NCBI RefSeq assembly: GCF_958298935.1
Contig: NC_084939.1
Span: 25,984,001 to 26,048,000, forward strand
Source of the DNA: Phragmites australis
Taxonomy: Eukaryota > Streptophyta > Magnoliopsida > Poales > Poaceae
DNA: 64,000 nucleotides
Direction of reading: 5' to 3'
The notes under the pieces are model-generated. The model ran no database searches, was not told the DNA's origin, and saw only the letters and a list, made by a program, of their open reading frames with translations. The translations under genes and the position numbers were made by a program. This document shows positions 47,287-60,100 of the stretch, in pieces (the first letter of the stretch is position 1; each line of letters begins with the position of its first letter).

Positions 47287-48582
47287 TTGAAAAAGCCCCT
47301 CTACATCTACGACGTCTCACTTTCTTCTTCCATTCTTCATTCGTTTCCCTCCATCGTTCATCCTAGCTTGTTGGGTTTGACTCATTTAACCGGCCAGCCA
47401 CCTCCCGTTTTCTTGATCGTCTCTCTTCCTCCTTCCCGGCAGGCAAGGCAAGGTGATCCATCAATTGTTAAGAACGACGATGTTGAGGTGGCTTGGCTTC
47501 GTGGCCTCCCTCACGACGCGATCCACAGAAAGGGCGGCAGCAGCAGCAACAGCAACAGAGGCAGGAGGACCAAGAGCTTCACCGCTTGCATCATCCGCTG
47601 CGCCTCCACTATCGTCTACGCTCAACAACGTGACCACGACGACGATGATACACAAGCTCACGAGGATGATGACGCCTCCTCCTTCTCCTCGCCCGAGCCT
47701 CATTCATATCACTACAGCAACCACACCGTTGTCTCGGCGCCGGCCTTTTCCTTCCACGGCCTGGACGCCGCCACGGGCAACTTCAGCCAGGACACAACCT
47801 CCTCGGCGAGGGTGGCTTCTTCGGCCGTGTCTACAAGGTCCGCCTCCAACCCATCCTGTAGGAGGTGGCCGTCAAGCAGCTGGACAGGAGCGACACGTGA
47901 GTTCGTCGTGGAGGTGCTCATGCTCAGCCTCCTGCACCACCCCAACCTCGTCGGCTACTGCGCCGACAGCGACCAGCGCCCGCTCGTCTACCCGCTCATG
48001 CGCGCCGCTCGGCTCCCTCGAGGACCGCCTTCTGCTGTGCCAGCGATCGACAGGAGGATGACGACCAGCAGATGAAGAATAAGAAAGCTCCTCTATCGTG
48101 GCGCACGAGGATGAAGATCACGCACGGCGCCGCGCGGGGCCTCGAGTACCTGCACGACAGGGATGTCATCTACCGCGACCTCAAGTCCTCCAACATCCTC
48201 CTCGATCGCGACTACAACCCCAGGCTCTCCCACTTTGGCCTCGCCAGGCTCCTCCCCGCCCCGCGCACTGACTCGTCCTCATCGTTGTCGCGGGTGATGG
48301 GCACGTACGGGTACTCCGCGCCGAAGTACCTGCGGACGGGCCAGCTCCATGCCAAGTCGGACGTGTACAGCTTCGGGGTGCTACTGCTGGAGCTCATCAC
48401 GGGCCGGCGACACCAGCCGGCCAGATGGTGAGCAGAGCCTCGTGGCAAGGGCGGCGCCAATGTTCGGTGACCCCAAGAGGTTCGGCCATGAGCTTGTGGA
48501 CCCTCGGTTGGTGATGGCGATGCAGGGACCTGCGGCGGCGGAACTGAAGCATGCGCTGGCCGTGGCGGGCGTGCGCCTGTAA
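47287..48582 (+). pseudogene. Receptor-like cytoplasmic kinase (RLCK-VII/PBL type), broken
   Basis: Pieces in different frames give [16 protein letters not shown] (47737), a glycine-loop region in another frame ([13 protein letters not shown]) running into a stop, an AVKQLDRS region, [20 protein letters not shown], then [15 protein letters not shown] (48150), [24 protein letters not shown] and [17 protein letters not shown]. At least three frameshifts and a stop split the domain. Two invariant residues are changed: the metal-binding Asp of DFG reads His, and the Glu of APE reads Lys. The C-terminal lobe end is in a further frame to 48582. A pseudokinase fragment is possible, but frame breaks in the N-lobe argue for a pseudogene. 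Confidence 0.85.
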
Positions 48583-49949
48583 GACCACCACGCCCTGCGC
48601 TCCGTCATGGCCTTCTCCTTCCTCGCCACCCACTCTTCTTGCTGCTGAAAATGACTGACTGGTGGGTGTTGGAGTTGATCTCGGTGTGGAGAGATATGGG
48701 GGCGTGGGCCATCTAGCGCTATGATCAGTTACGCAACAAACAGACAATGGTTTCGGTCTCGTTCTACGCATGCATATAAAGATAAAGAGGAGCCCTCTCC
48801 CCAACACACATATACACAATCCACACCCGATCATGAGGGCCGCCGTAGCGGAGCGAATGCGCCGCCAATGGCGATCACGGCTACACCTCAACGCTTTAAG
48901 TGTTGCATCAACCTCTCCCTCACTGTTAGGGACGATCGGGAAGGAGAGATCGGAGCAGTGGAGAGTTTCGTGAAGAAGAAGCTAGGAAGGAGGAGGGGTC
49001 TTGATTCATGCGTTGCCGCCACACCACCGTGTCCGGCGGAGGAGGGGCCTTCTCCGGCTGCGGCGGCAGCAACATGCTACGCTTCTACACCGACGAGACT
49101 CTAACATGCTACCTGCATCCTGATCATGGGAAATTTATATGAGAGCCTACTTTGAATGATTCCTTCACAAGGAACATGAATTTATTTAAATCTAGCTCTA
49201 AGTAGTTCATTTCTCCAAGTCCCGCATTGAACATGATATTGGTCTGTGAAGTATTTTATTTACACTTGGTTGGTAGAGTTAGAAGTCAGCAGCAATGATA
49301 CGTGTTTGCCCGATCTTCCGAAGGTAATATGATAAGTTTATTGGTGGAGTTTCAACGTTGATGATCCAAAGGCTCCGAACAGAATAGATTGAGAACCCTC
49401 GCAACCACTACACCACTACTCCATAGTTATCAACCGTGCCAAAGGCGCGGTTGACCTCGTCAAGAAGGCTTTTCCTGCAAGCGAATCGAGAATATAAGCA
49501 AGAACAGATAGATGTAATCTGAATATTACTAATTACCAATGAAATACTCGAGTTGGAGTTCCACAAACCAAACAAGTGGTGAAACTGTATAAAACAGAAT
49601 AATCTAAGCAAAATCTAAGCTTAAACTATGAAGGCTACTGTGCATATGTAGGGGGCGTGAAGAGGTCGACTTAGGGTTGTGCAGCCGTGCAAAGAGGCGT
49701 ACACAACCTGGACTCCGACCTCGGCACGATTACAAGGTCCAACTAGGTCCAAAACGGTGGCGCAACACCTTATTTCTTTGACTAAACTATAAGAAATATT
49801 TGATTAAACTCATATCCATTGGAAATGGCTCATCGTAAGCTTTCCATAATATCCAAGATTGCCTAAAACGGATATCATATGAGAGAGTTATGCCAGTTTT
49901 ACTGACGTGCTGTCCTGCGACTCAACCGCGACCACGACTTCGACCATGA
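48583..49949. other. Intergenic, nothing recognised
   Basis: Some GC-rich sequence near 48840-49080 is open on the plus strand but has no recognisable domain. The rest is AT-rich. No repeat with clear ends was seen. Confidence 0.4.
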
Positions 49950-50323
49950 TGTCACGTCCTAAATTTCTTTAATCATGTCATTAAGCATACATATGTTATT
50001 AGCATCATAAACATCATGTTTATGTTTTAAGCACTATGAATTTATTGAATTTCATACGGTGGTTTATTACTTGTTCGTATTTAAAAAAAAAACCTGATGT
50101 TAGCGTGTTCGTTTAGTTAAGTCTTGTTTTAATGCGGTGGGTGGATCCATTTAAAAGGGAATCGCCACGCATATGTCCTTAGGATTTTTCCTTGCAGCTG
50201 AAAAGCCCCTCTCTCTTGCGAGTAGGACCCGCTTAGCTAGCCCCACCACCCTCACCCTCCCTCTCTCACTTGGCCGGCCACCACAGCAACAACAGCCCCA
50301 CTCCCTCTCACACCTCACTCACT

Positions 50324-50356
<33 letters not shown>

Positions 50357-52234
50357 AGCCAAGAGCAGGAGCTCTTTCTCCCCCTTCCTCTCTCAAACAC
50401 TCTCTCATTTCCACCCAAATCTGCCCTCAATAGCAAGAATCAAGGTGTGCATGTTGTCTCTTTGCATTCCCCACCTCTCTAGCTTCACATCCACCCAAGA
50501 AATTCTCACATGCATAAGGATTTGAAGGTTTTCAAATTCAAATTCGTCACCTCTCATTTTGTGAAAATTTCAGCAACTTGTTCATCTCTTCTCCGAGTTT
50601 TTCCCATTGATTCTTCCCCCACCCGATGACCACAAACCTTGACAAATCACCTTGGGTAAGTCTCTGGGGTTTTCTTGCTGAAAATGCATGTTTTGGAATG
50701 GTGGATTTCGAATTTGGAGCTACAATCGAAGAATGGTGACGCAACCATGTGTTCTTGAGGCATTAAAGTTAGAAGAAATGATTAGATGGAGTTGAACTAA
50801 TGATTTGAATGTGTAGAGTGAGTAAATTAGGTGTAGAACTAATGTTTTAGTGCCTTTATATGTTTAGGTGGCTTAGATTTCTACATGCAAGTTGAATCGG
50901 TTGAAGAATCGTCGAAAAACTCGCGTTCTGCTGTCAGAACACGGACTGTCCGGGTAAACCCGGAGGTTCCGGGTGATTTTAACCAAAAATACCCGTGGAA
51001 CCCAACCCAGAGTTTCACCTGGAGACTCCGGAACCCGGAGAGTCCAGATTTTACTGTTCATCAGACCTTTTCTTTTTGTCCTCGTAGCTTGTATATTTCA
51101 TAGTTAATTCATACGAAGTCCAAAAATCATGAAACTAATTGCGTTAGCTTCATATGAGTATGAACTAAATTTTAAAAATATTGGAACTCAATAAATACTT
51201 TCTGATATTTAATTAAATCACAGTTAACTAATGTTATGTCCTAAAATTATGGAACCATTTGAAAAATTCATATCATGATCAGTGCTATCTAGGAAAAATA
51301 TACTTTGGTATGATAGTACTATTTAAATTGTTGAAGCTCATTTAGTCTTGATAGCTAGATTAATTAAGATCATTTTTGATAGACGTTAAATAAATCCTTT
51401 TTACCGTGAGCTTACGTATTTAAATTCAAGTGTTTCTTGCTGAATTATGTTCATTACCCAGTACAACATCCTCATTAAATTTTGTAGCATTTTCATTGCA
51501 TCTCTTTCATGCTCATCATTGCATGCGATCTTCGTTAGTGAACGAAGGACTGGAGGGTGATGCGGGCGTGATCGAGGGCGATCTGGAAGTTGTTTTCCTT
51601 GCTTGTGAAGCTGATCAACAAGGCAAGCATTTAAACATTTTCATCCCATTACTTTGGATCATATATTGTGTCAATTGATAAGTTATGCTTTATGTATATT
51701 TGCATGTCAATGAGTCTTATGTTGGGTTTTGGGTTAGATCCTATTTATTACATTACCCTCCCTTGACATTGTTTATCACTTGATCTTTTGTAACCTGGGT
51801 TGTTCATGTCACATAATTATTTAACTTAAAAAGAATGCATTATGCTTAGCATGGCTTAAGTCATCGGTAGAAGTCGAGTGGTGATTCGACCATCGTTCAC
51901 AAGCTTAGGGCTTCCCTTATATCACAAAGATAATGATGATGGAGGATGGTGTAAGTTAGTGAGGATGAGCCAAGATTCGGGCGGGCAATAGGGATGGCTC
52001 GAGAAGGGAGTCTCGGATGCTATAGGCCCGTTTGAATCGATTAAACATCGTCCATTATTGCAGTTGGCTTTAGCACTTCTCCGTACTTACCACATATCTG
52101 TATATGGGATGGATGAGCCGAATACCTTATGTAGCTGTGATCTTTTGGTGTGTGACCCGTTAGGTTTATGTACAAACGGCTACGACTCGGAAACTCTTTT
52201 CAAACCAAAATCAATAGCAGTTTCTAGCAGGACA
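49950..52234 (+). repeat. Probable partial LTR of a gypsy-like element
   Basis: It opens TGTCACGTCCTAAATTTC, a common start for long chromovirus-type LTRs. A CT-rich tract with a CT microsatellite (about 50330-50358) and long low-coding sequence follow. No primer site or right end was found; an Angela-like LTR begins at about 52235. It is a different family from the LTR at 19.7-22.5 kb. Confidence 0.4.
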
Positions 52235-53030
52235 TGTTGACTCTCGAGTATACACAAAAGATCATATCAACCGAACCTTGATGTACACATGCATCGATCC
52301 CTTCACCTCACAATACCAGTCAAGCTCAAGGCGAGATACGTGCCACCCTTGTGATAGCCTGACTATTCACTTGATCAGGTAGCGGATTCATCATGATCAA
52401 CTCTTTAATCATATTGGCATGGTCATGCACTTTCTCAATCCAACTACCTCGAGGGGCCCAGAGATATCTCTCCCGTTATCTAGGAGGGGTAAATTTTATC
52501 TTGATCACTCATACCCCACGATATGTTTCATGACAAACCTGAAAATTACCTTTATGACTACTCAGTTATAGAATAGCGTTTGACAGCCTCAAAGTATGCC
52601 ACTACATATTCTGGGAATCAATGATGATTCTCAGGTCTAAGAATCCTGCAGGTACACCATTTGAGATAACAACTAATGGCACATCATAAATAATAATTCC
52701 AGCAATATCTTAAGGTGGGTCTATCCAACATCAAGTTCTCTAACATAAATATCTACATTATTGACCTGGTATCTCTATACCTATGATTCATGAAACATGA
52801 TCATCAATCAATACATGTGTTGGTCTTATGTATTATCATAATGATATGCGACCAGGGATTGACTAAGAAAAACATCATGATATAAACAAAGAGTTTCATG
52901 AACAAGTCACATACTTGCCAATCAATGTAAACGATAGTCATTCTTGGAATAACACATTATTCAGTAGTACATGAACATAGACGTGTGATACAATCATCTC
53001 TATAATAGCTTCTAGGGCATATAACCTTCA
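52235..53030 (-). repeat. Angela/BARE-like copia LTR, minus orientation
   Basis: Read on the minus strand it starts TGAAGGTTATATGCCCTAGA, close to the known opening TGTTGGAAATATGCCCTAGA of Angela/BARE LTRs, and continues with LTR-like AT-rich sequence for about 0.8 kb, ending near AGTCAACA. Flanking 5-mers (GGACA and ATTTC) do not match, so it is not a clean solo LTR or the ends are misplaced. Confidence 0.5.
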
Positions 53031-53079
53031 ATTTCATTTACAGATAACTTGATAGCTTAAATAGTGTAGCTCTAACAAA

Positions 53080-53650
53080 CATCATTAGGCGGGAGTCAAA
53101 GAGGATATCCACAGATATCTTTATGACACTAAAGATCTAGGTTTTTCTATCAGAAAAATCAAGATATAACCATAGTGGGATATCAAGATTCTGGCTATAT
53201 AATTGATCCCCATAACGCCATATCACAGACTGATTTTATGGTGATATAGCTTTTTCATAGGAGTCATTAAAACAGATTCCAGTGGCTATTTCCACCTATC
53301 ATTCTGAAACTTCACATATATGTGTATGGTTTCATAGAATGATAATCCACATACAACTATCATGTGGTATTGGTTCCATTGAATCATCAACCATTATTTA
53401 TGATGATAATTCGGTATGCATTGCTCAAATGCAAACACGTTACATAAAGAGCAATATAACCAAACCTATTGCTCCTAAATTGTTCTATCCTCATAATAGG
53501 GAAAAAGAAATCTTGCAAACTAAATCATGTGATGATCTCACTGATTTACTCACTAAGTCTTTACCAACTTCCACATTCCAATATTCACGGAATTGGTATG
53601 CGGCGACTCTAAGATTTGCAAGGTTCTGGGGAAGTTTATCCCTAAATAAT
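53080..53650 (+). pseudogene. Ty1/copia RNase H C-terminal remnant
   Basis: Plus-strand frames show NQDITIVGYQDSGYI, then IYDDNSVCIAQMQT, SNITKPIAPKLFYPH and SCDDLTDLLTKSLPTSTF, which are the end of a copia RNase H domain and the polyprotein tail. Frameshifts and stops are present. The rest of pol is missing. Confidence 0.75.
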
Positions 53651-53808
53651 AATATGTTCTTATTATATTGCACTCTTTTCCTTTATGAATTTTTCCTATA
53701 CGGTTTCTCATATAAGGCTTTTAATAAGGCAATATCTATACAAGATCATATATCATATCTCTTATTTTTCCTTTCGAGGTTTTTAAAGGAGGTATCAAAG
53801 ACATAGCT

Positions 53809-54230
53809 ATTGTTCTCTAAACTTGCTTATGAGTTTTTCCTTGTAATGGTTTTCTCATATGAGTTTACAAAGAGACAAAAATAATCAATATATGTTGTAC
53901 CATTTTCTCCTTATTTTTTCATTGGGTTTAAAAGGAGTTTTAACAGCATATCACTATTATTCCTCCTATTTTCTCAAGAGGTTTTTCGGAGATTTTAATA
54001 TGATCCATAGATTATAATTATTGTTCTCTAAGCTCATCAATAAATTTTTCCTATTTAGGTTTCTCATATGAGCTTACAATGAGGCAATAACCAATATATG
54101 CCATATCTTGTTTTTCTTACATTTTTCCATTGGGTTTTAAAGAAGTTTTAATAACATATAAATATATTATTTTCTCCTCATATTTTCTCATAGGGTTTTA
54201 GAGGAGTTTTCAACAAGAAGTTTACAACTG
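53809..54230 (+). repeat. 211-bp imperfect tandem duplication in the copia 3' spacer
   Basis: ATTGTTCTCTAA at 53809 recurs at 54020, and the following sequence (TCTCATATGAG, TTTTCCATTGGGTTT-like words) is repeated in the same order. It lies between the copia polyprotein end and its polypurine tract. Confidence 0.65.
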
Positions 54231-54251
54231 GAATAATTGATCAAGGGGAAG

Positions 54252-54440
54252 TATTGAGAATAAATACCATATAATCAATTACTAATAGTCATGTCTATTA
54301 GGAAGGAGTGTCTTCCCAATAGATATGTCCTTTCATTATATCCATTTAACTTGTATAAATATGTAAACACATCATGAATCAACAGATGAGTTCATTTCTA
54401 CCTAATCTTTACTGTGTTCTACTTTCTACTCGTAATAGTT
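54252..54440 (+). repeat. Putative 3' LTR of the copia remnant
   Basis: AAGGGGAAG (54243-54251) looks like the polypurine tract, and TATTGAGA after it is a likely decayed TGTTGAGA LTR start. The right end is not defined. Confidence 0.45.
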
Positions 54441-55726
54441 AATAAGTATTTCTTGGTAAGAACGGAGGTGTTCACTAGTTAATTGAGATCACATATCAGT
54501 ATTGTTTAGTCTGTTTTTAGACTTCAAGGAGGGGCTAAGGTAGTCGTCTAGTCGATCTTTAACAATTTGAAGGAGTTAGGAGTGCATTCTTTATCTTGAT
54601 GGATATGTATTACTGTATTACTGTTGATAAACTCAATCATTAGCCGGCTATTGCCTTTGTCCTCTACTATCTACAAGTAGAAAGAAATTCTTATATCGCT
54701 AATTTATCGTGTTTACGTATAGATCTCTTCTCATGAAAATTGAAGAATATTAGACTATTATCGTGAATGAAGAATATTAGCCTCAATCAGTGGTATGCCC
54801 TTTCTTAATTCGTTTTGGATTTTTTTAACCATTATGTTTGTGTAAAATATTGCTTCAAAGTTTAAACTAAATGATTGTTTGTTTAGCTTGTTGAGGCCTA
54901 ACCCCTCTAAAATTTTATGTTAGATCCGCTACTGGCGGTTGTAATTCGAAGCCCCTCCTCCCCCACCCCCATCTAATAATAAAATAAAATAAAATCATTC
55001 AGTAGGTATATAGCAAATATGTACGGGTACATGTATATTGAGCAGTGTAAGATCTTGGTGTCTAGCGTGCAGGATGCAACTCTAGCATTCTCAGCAGCGT
55101 TTCTGATTAACACGCTACTGATGTGTGCGCTGTATGCTATAGACGATGGCTAGCTAGAAAGTAGAAAGTAGAAGATGTCCAATGCTCTCCTTGCCTTTTC
55201 CCCGTGTAGATCGATGGCAAGCAAGGCCTAATGGGAGTTACCAATCATGCGTTGCATGGACACAAGTATATGTGTTTTCTTGGGAGGCGTTCACATACCA
55301 TCACCCCACTTGAAACTTTGCTACATTATCTCCTCTCTCTTTTCTTCTTTTCCAGCATTTTTTCCAAGGATAGGCATCAACCAGTTGATGCTGAATCATG
55401 GATCTTTTGTATACCCATCCTCTGTACGTACCAGCAACCAGTGGATCCAACTGATCGATCTACCTATCTATCTTAAGCAGAACAGTAATGAAACCGACGC
55501 ATAACGGCATAACCAGAGATAGATAAAAAGATGGAGGAATGAAAAGTAGCACTGCACTGCATCTTCAAATTGAAAAGCATAAAAAGGAAGGTCCCCATAT
55601 AGAATGCCATGCATGTTCAAGTCAAAAAAAGAAGAGAACTAAAGGATGGATATCAGCAGCAACCAATTATATATTGTTACCAATGATCTTATTTTTTCTT
55701 AAGTATACCCTGCATGGTTCTAGCTA
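54441..55726. other. Intergenic
   Basis: No gene. A fragment near 54885-54945 reads in reverse like the CAGTGGCGGATCTA end common to grass hAT-type elements, but its partner end was not found. Confidence 0.4.
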
Positions 55727-55855
55727 ACCGGCTTGTAGCCCGGTGGCAAACCTCCAACGGTGGAGGGAGCCGGTCGGGGCTCGAGTCCCTGGTCTCGCAC
55801 ACCCCGTCAAAAGCCTCCAACAAAGGCTCCGGGAAAGAGATCTGGTGTTAAAAAA
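55727..55855 (+). mobile_element. tRNA-derived SINE
   Basis: It opens with a tRNA-like part: A box near TAGCCCGGTGGCAAA (55736-55750) and B box GGGGCTCGAGTCCC (about 55776-55789). An unrelated body and an A-run tail (GTTAAAAAA) follow. AGCTA flanks both ends (55722-55726 and 55856-55860), a short target duplication. Length is about 130 bp, typical of plant SINEs. Confidence 0.7.
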
Positions 55856-55860
55856 AGCTA

Positions 55861-56416
55861 TAATATAAGCAGGTTAAATCGTCCGGTTGATCCAAACTAA
55901 GTATACAGGAAAATCTTTAGTCTAAAAAAGAAGAACAAATGAAGAAAAAAAACTAACTAACAAAAGAAGAGGAGGAATTAAGGAAATCCACTGGAAATTA
56001 AATGATGATCCAAATGAAGCATAACCAACTGACTAATGGCCGATATGATTGATGAGCTGATCACCAACTCTCATGTACGCATGAAAATGAAAAAAAGAAG
56101 AAGTGATTCACGATGAGTTGCCATCATCACCACAAACTCCGATGCATCGATCCTCTAACTACACTCCTCACAATTGGTTGGGTTCCCTTTCGTACACCAT
56201 TCATGATTTCTTCCATGATGGATGAAGCATGCATGATGATTGCACTTACACCGGAATTGAACCAGATGAGGGAGCCGCTATTGATGAGACCTCCTGCTTG
56301 CCACGGATTATTTGCAGCAGCAGCAGCAGCAGTACTCCCTTGTTGATGAGCAGCTATTCTTGTTGCTATCCATCATCACATTGTTATTCGAAGTGCCCTG
56401 CTGATGTGCACCATCA
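55861..56416. other. 3' flank of the Dof gene
   Basis: Downstream of the Dof stop in minus reading; likely 3' UTR and intergenic sequence. A CAG/CTG-type microsatellite lies at about 56317-56331. No gene seen. Confidence 0.5.
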
Positions 56417-57079
56417 CTAGCCACTGTTCTTCCCATGCTGTAATGTCGTCGGCCACTGCCCCCCTTGTGTAGCAGCAGTTGCACCGCCACCGATTGCTGC
56501 TGCATGCCCACCCATCCCATGCTGATGCTGCATCACACCAAATCCAAATGACGACTGCATCGGCATCACCATCCCGTTGCCACCGCCAGTGGTAGGACCG
56601 TAGAAGCCGTTGCCGATCTGATGGTTGCTGCTGGTGCAATAAAAAACCCTCCTCTCAGTATAACCATAAATGGCGTCGTCGTCCCAACACCGGGAGCCAG
56701 CGCCGGCGGTGGGTTGGACAAGGACAAGGGCAGAGAGAGGTGGTGGTACCTGGGAAGCTCGAAGCCGGTCGACGTAAACGTCGGGAGCACGTTGGGGTCG
56801 CTGTTGATCTTGGAGCTTGAGCCGGAGGAACCCGACGATGCCGAGGCGGATGAGGACGAGCCGGAGGAGCGCTTGTTCTTGCGGCACCCGCCGCCGACAG
56901 GGACGTCGCGGAGGGAGCCGCCTTGAGTCCAGGAGCGGCTGCAGGCCTTGCAGAAGTAGCGCGGCTGGGACATGCTGTAGTTGTTGTAGTAGCTGAACTT
57001 GGTGTTGGTGGATTGGCACCGCGGGCACTGGAGCCCTTGATCCTGTGCAGGCCGAGGCTTACGCTCCCTACCACCACCG
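56417..57079 (-). pseudogene. Dof zinc-finger transcription factor, 3' part (most of exon 2, plus exon 3)
   Basis: The minus strand from 57079 reads [10 protein letters not shown], then the full Dof domain: [19 protein letters not shown] (Cx2C-x21-Cx2C zinc ligands all present), [21 protein letters not shown] Ser-rich linker follows, to STGFELP. The frame then changes. A 119-bp intron (donor at 56749, acceptor at 56631, T-rich tract) restores it and leads to [11 protein letters not shown] and a Gly/Asn/Gln-rich tail ending at 56417. With that intron, and without the insertion, the gene encodes 232 aa. Dof proteins bind AAAG motifs in plant promoters. A 4.8-kb copia element lies immediately before this part, separating it from its promoter and start codon. 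Confidence 0.88.
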
Positions 57080-57125
57080 TGTCGGACTTAACCGCGCCGG
57101 CGGCGAGCCGGAGCTAAAGAAACGA
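57080..57125 (-). repeat. 46-bp inverted copy of the LTR U5 end
   Basis: TGTCGGACTTAACCGCGCCG and the following 26 bases are identical to the reverse complement of 61816-61861. After 57125 the two diverge at once (CAATTGG against GAGCAGA). It abuts the CACCG target copy on its left. Confidence 0.95.
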
Positions 57126-57129
57126 CAAT

Positions 57130-57141
57130 TGGTACCAGAGC
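57130..57141 (+). promoter_or_regulatory. Primer-binding site of the copia element
   Basis: TGGTACCAGAGC matches the initiator-Met tRNA site TGGTATCAGAGC except for one base. It follows CAAT, where a normal 5' LTR would have ended in CA. Confidence 0.85.
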
Positions 57142-57164
57142 TCGTGTTTCGATCAACGCCGAGC

Positions 57165-60100
57165 ATGTCACGCAGCTCCGCGCCAGGCCGCCAGCAGCAG
57201 GACGGCATGCTGACTCCACCGCACAACAACCGCCGCCGATCGCCATCGCCGCCGCCGCGTCGCCCGCGCCACCGAGCCGGCAACGTCATCGAGCGCATCG
57301 TCGAGAAGTCGACCTCGAGCATCGTCTACCCGGTCCTCGGCCGCAACGACTACACCGACTGGTCGCTGGTAATGCGGGTGAACCTCCAGGCGGCGGAGTT
57401 GTGGGACGTCATCGAGTCCGGCGCCGGCGACTACCACACCGACCGCAAAGCTCTCGCCGCGCTCCTTCGAGCTGTTCCGCAGGAGATGAAGGCAGGGCTG
57501 GCTGTCAAGGAGACTGCGCGCGAGGCGTGGGACGCGATCCGCGTGATGCGGGTGGGCGCCGACCGAGTCAAGGAGGCGAACGCCGAGAAGCTGAGGCAGG
57601 ATTTCGCCGACATCACCTTCAAACCCGGTGAGCTTGTGGAAGATTTTGCCTTACGTATTAACGCCTTGGCAAATGAGCTGCGAGTTCTCGGCGATCACGT
57701 GTCCGAGAAGGAGGTGGTGAAGAAGATGCTGCATGAAGTACCGGAGAAGTTGGAGAGCGTGGCGATCTCCATGGAGACCCTCCTCGACTTGAACTCCCTG
57801 TCGCTGGAGGAAGCCACCGGACACCTGCGCGCCGTCGAGCGCCGCAAGAAGAAGGCGTCCGGGAAGGATAGCGCCGGCCGTCTCCTTCTCACTGAGGAGG
57901 AGTGGACTGCGCGCATGAAGAACCGCGAGGGCAGAAGCTCCGGCGCTGGCTCCGGCGGGCGCGAGCGGCGCACTGGCGGCAAGCCGCCGCGCGGGCGCGG
58001 TCAAGGCTCCAGCGACAAAGGCGGGAAACCGTCTGCGTCAAAGGCCGGCCCTAACGACGAGTGCGCCTACTGCGGCAAGAAAGGCCACTGGGCCGAGGAA
58101 TGTCGCAAGAAAAAGAGGGATCAGGCCCAGGCCCATCTGGCCCAAGAAGAAGAGGAGGACCAGTCCCTGCTGATGGCCCACGCTGTCGTCATCAACACCG
58201 ATCCGCCCCCAAGTGCCCAGGCTCCGCCGCCGCCGCCCGAGCGCGTCGTCATCGTCGAGCAGAAGGTCTACGCAGATCTGGGGCCCAGGGAGGAGGGAGA
58301 TGATTACCTCTGGGTCCTGGACACTGGGGCCACGAACCATATGACCAGCTGCCGCCACGCCTTCGCCGAGCTCGACTCCAAGGTCTGCGGCAATGTCCGG
58401 TTCGGCGACGGCTCAGTGGTGGAGATCGAGGGGCGCGGCACCATCGTGTTCATCTGCAAGAACGGCGAGCACCGGGCGCTCACCGGGGTCTTCTACATCC
58501 CCAAGCTCAAGGCGAACATCATCAGTCTCGGACAATTGGACGAGACGGGCTGCCGCGTCGACATTGATTCCGGCACGCTGCGCATTTTCGACCCCAGCCG
58601 TCGCCTCCTCGCCAAGGTGATCCGCAACTCGGCGCGCCTCTACCACCTCCGCCTCAACATCGGGCATCCCGTGTGCCTGTCAGCGCGCAGCTCTGAGCAG
58701 GCGTGGCTCTGGCACGCGAGGTTCGGCCACCTCGGCTTCAGCTCCCTCAAGAAGATGGCGGCGCAACAGATGGTGCGCGGCCTGCCGCCCCTGGATCAGG
58801 TGGACCAGGTGTGCGACGGATGTCTCATCGGCAAGCAGCGGCGCGCGTCGTTCCCGACGCAGGCGAAGTACAGAGCAGAGCACGCCATCGAGCTTGTACA
58901 CGGCGACCTCTGCGGTCCGGTCTCTCCGGCCACTCCAAGTGGTAACAAGTATTTCCTGCTCCTTGTTGATGACATGAGTCGATTCATGTGGCTGCGCATG
59001 CTGTCGAGCAAAGATCAAGCACCGGCCGCGATCAAGAACTTCAAGGCAGCCGTTGAGGTCGAAACGGGGCGCAAGCTGAAGACGCTCCGAACCGATCGTG
59101 GGGGGGAGTTTACGTCCGTCGAATTCGGGCAGTACTGCGCCGAGCACGGCGTCGAGCGCCACCTCACCGCTCCCTACTCTCCCCAACAGAACGGGGTAGT
59201 GGAGCGGCGCAACCAGAGCATCCTCTCCATGGCGCGCTGCATGTTGAAGACCAAGGGGCTGCCGGGGTACTTCTGGGGCGAGGCGGTGTCCACTGCCGTG
59301 TTCATCCTCAACAGGGCGCCCACGCGCGCGCTCGACGGCAAGACTCCCTACGAAGCCTGGCATGGCGAGCGGCCGGCGGTTCACTTCCTCCGCACGTTCG
59401 GCAGCATCGCGCATGTCAAGGTCACCCGCCCCGATTTGAAGAAGCTGGATGACCGGAGCTTGAAGACAATCTTCGTCGGCTACGAGCCTGGGTCCAAGGC
59501 TTACCGGTGCTACGACCCCATCAGCCGCCGTGTCGTCGTCAGCCGCGACGTCGTCTTCGACGAAGTGGCACAGTGGAGCTGGGAAGAAGGAGCTGGGCAG
59601 CACTCGGAGGACGGTGAGCCTTTCGTCGTCGAGTACACCACCCAGATCACGGCGACAGCAACAACTCCGGCAGCGACACCATCGCCCTCGCCCGCTCCGT
59701 CAACACCGGGCGCTGCATCACCAGCCGCGACACCGCATGCGTCGCCCGCGCGCACAGCGACGCTGGCTCCACCGTCGCCAGAAACACCAGTGCAGTTTGT
59801 CTCGCCGCCTACAGAGGTGCGTGATGACGAGTTGGACGCCGAGCATGACGAGGAGGCTCCGCTTCGCTTCAGGGCGGTCGACAACATCATCGGCGACGCT
59901 CCACTCCCGGGGCTGGCGAACAGAGACTTCGACGAGGTCCTCAACTTCACCACCGCAGACGAGCCTTCATCATTCGGTGAAGCAGAGCAGGAGGCAAGCT
60001 GGCGTGAGGCAATGCGGGTCGAGATGCAAGCCATCAAAGACAACAAGACCTGGGAGCTTGTCAAGCTTCCTGCTGGGCACCGTCCAATCGGGCTCAAGTG

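Noticed and set aside
48721..49104. 127-codon plus-strand ORF downstream of the kinase
   Set aside because: No homology-like features, no upstream promoter signs, and overlapping open frames on the same GC-rich stretch.
57045..57164. In-frame extension of the copia polyprotein upstream of 57165
   Set aside because: It runs through Dof exon sequence, the target duplication and the terminal inverted copy, so it cannot be native polyprotein.
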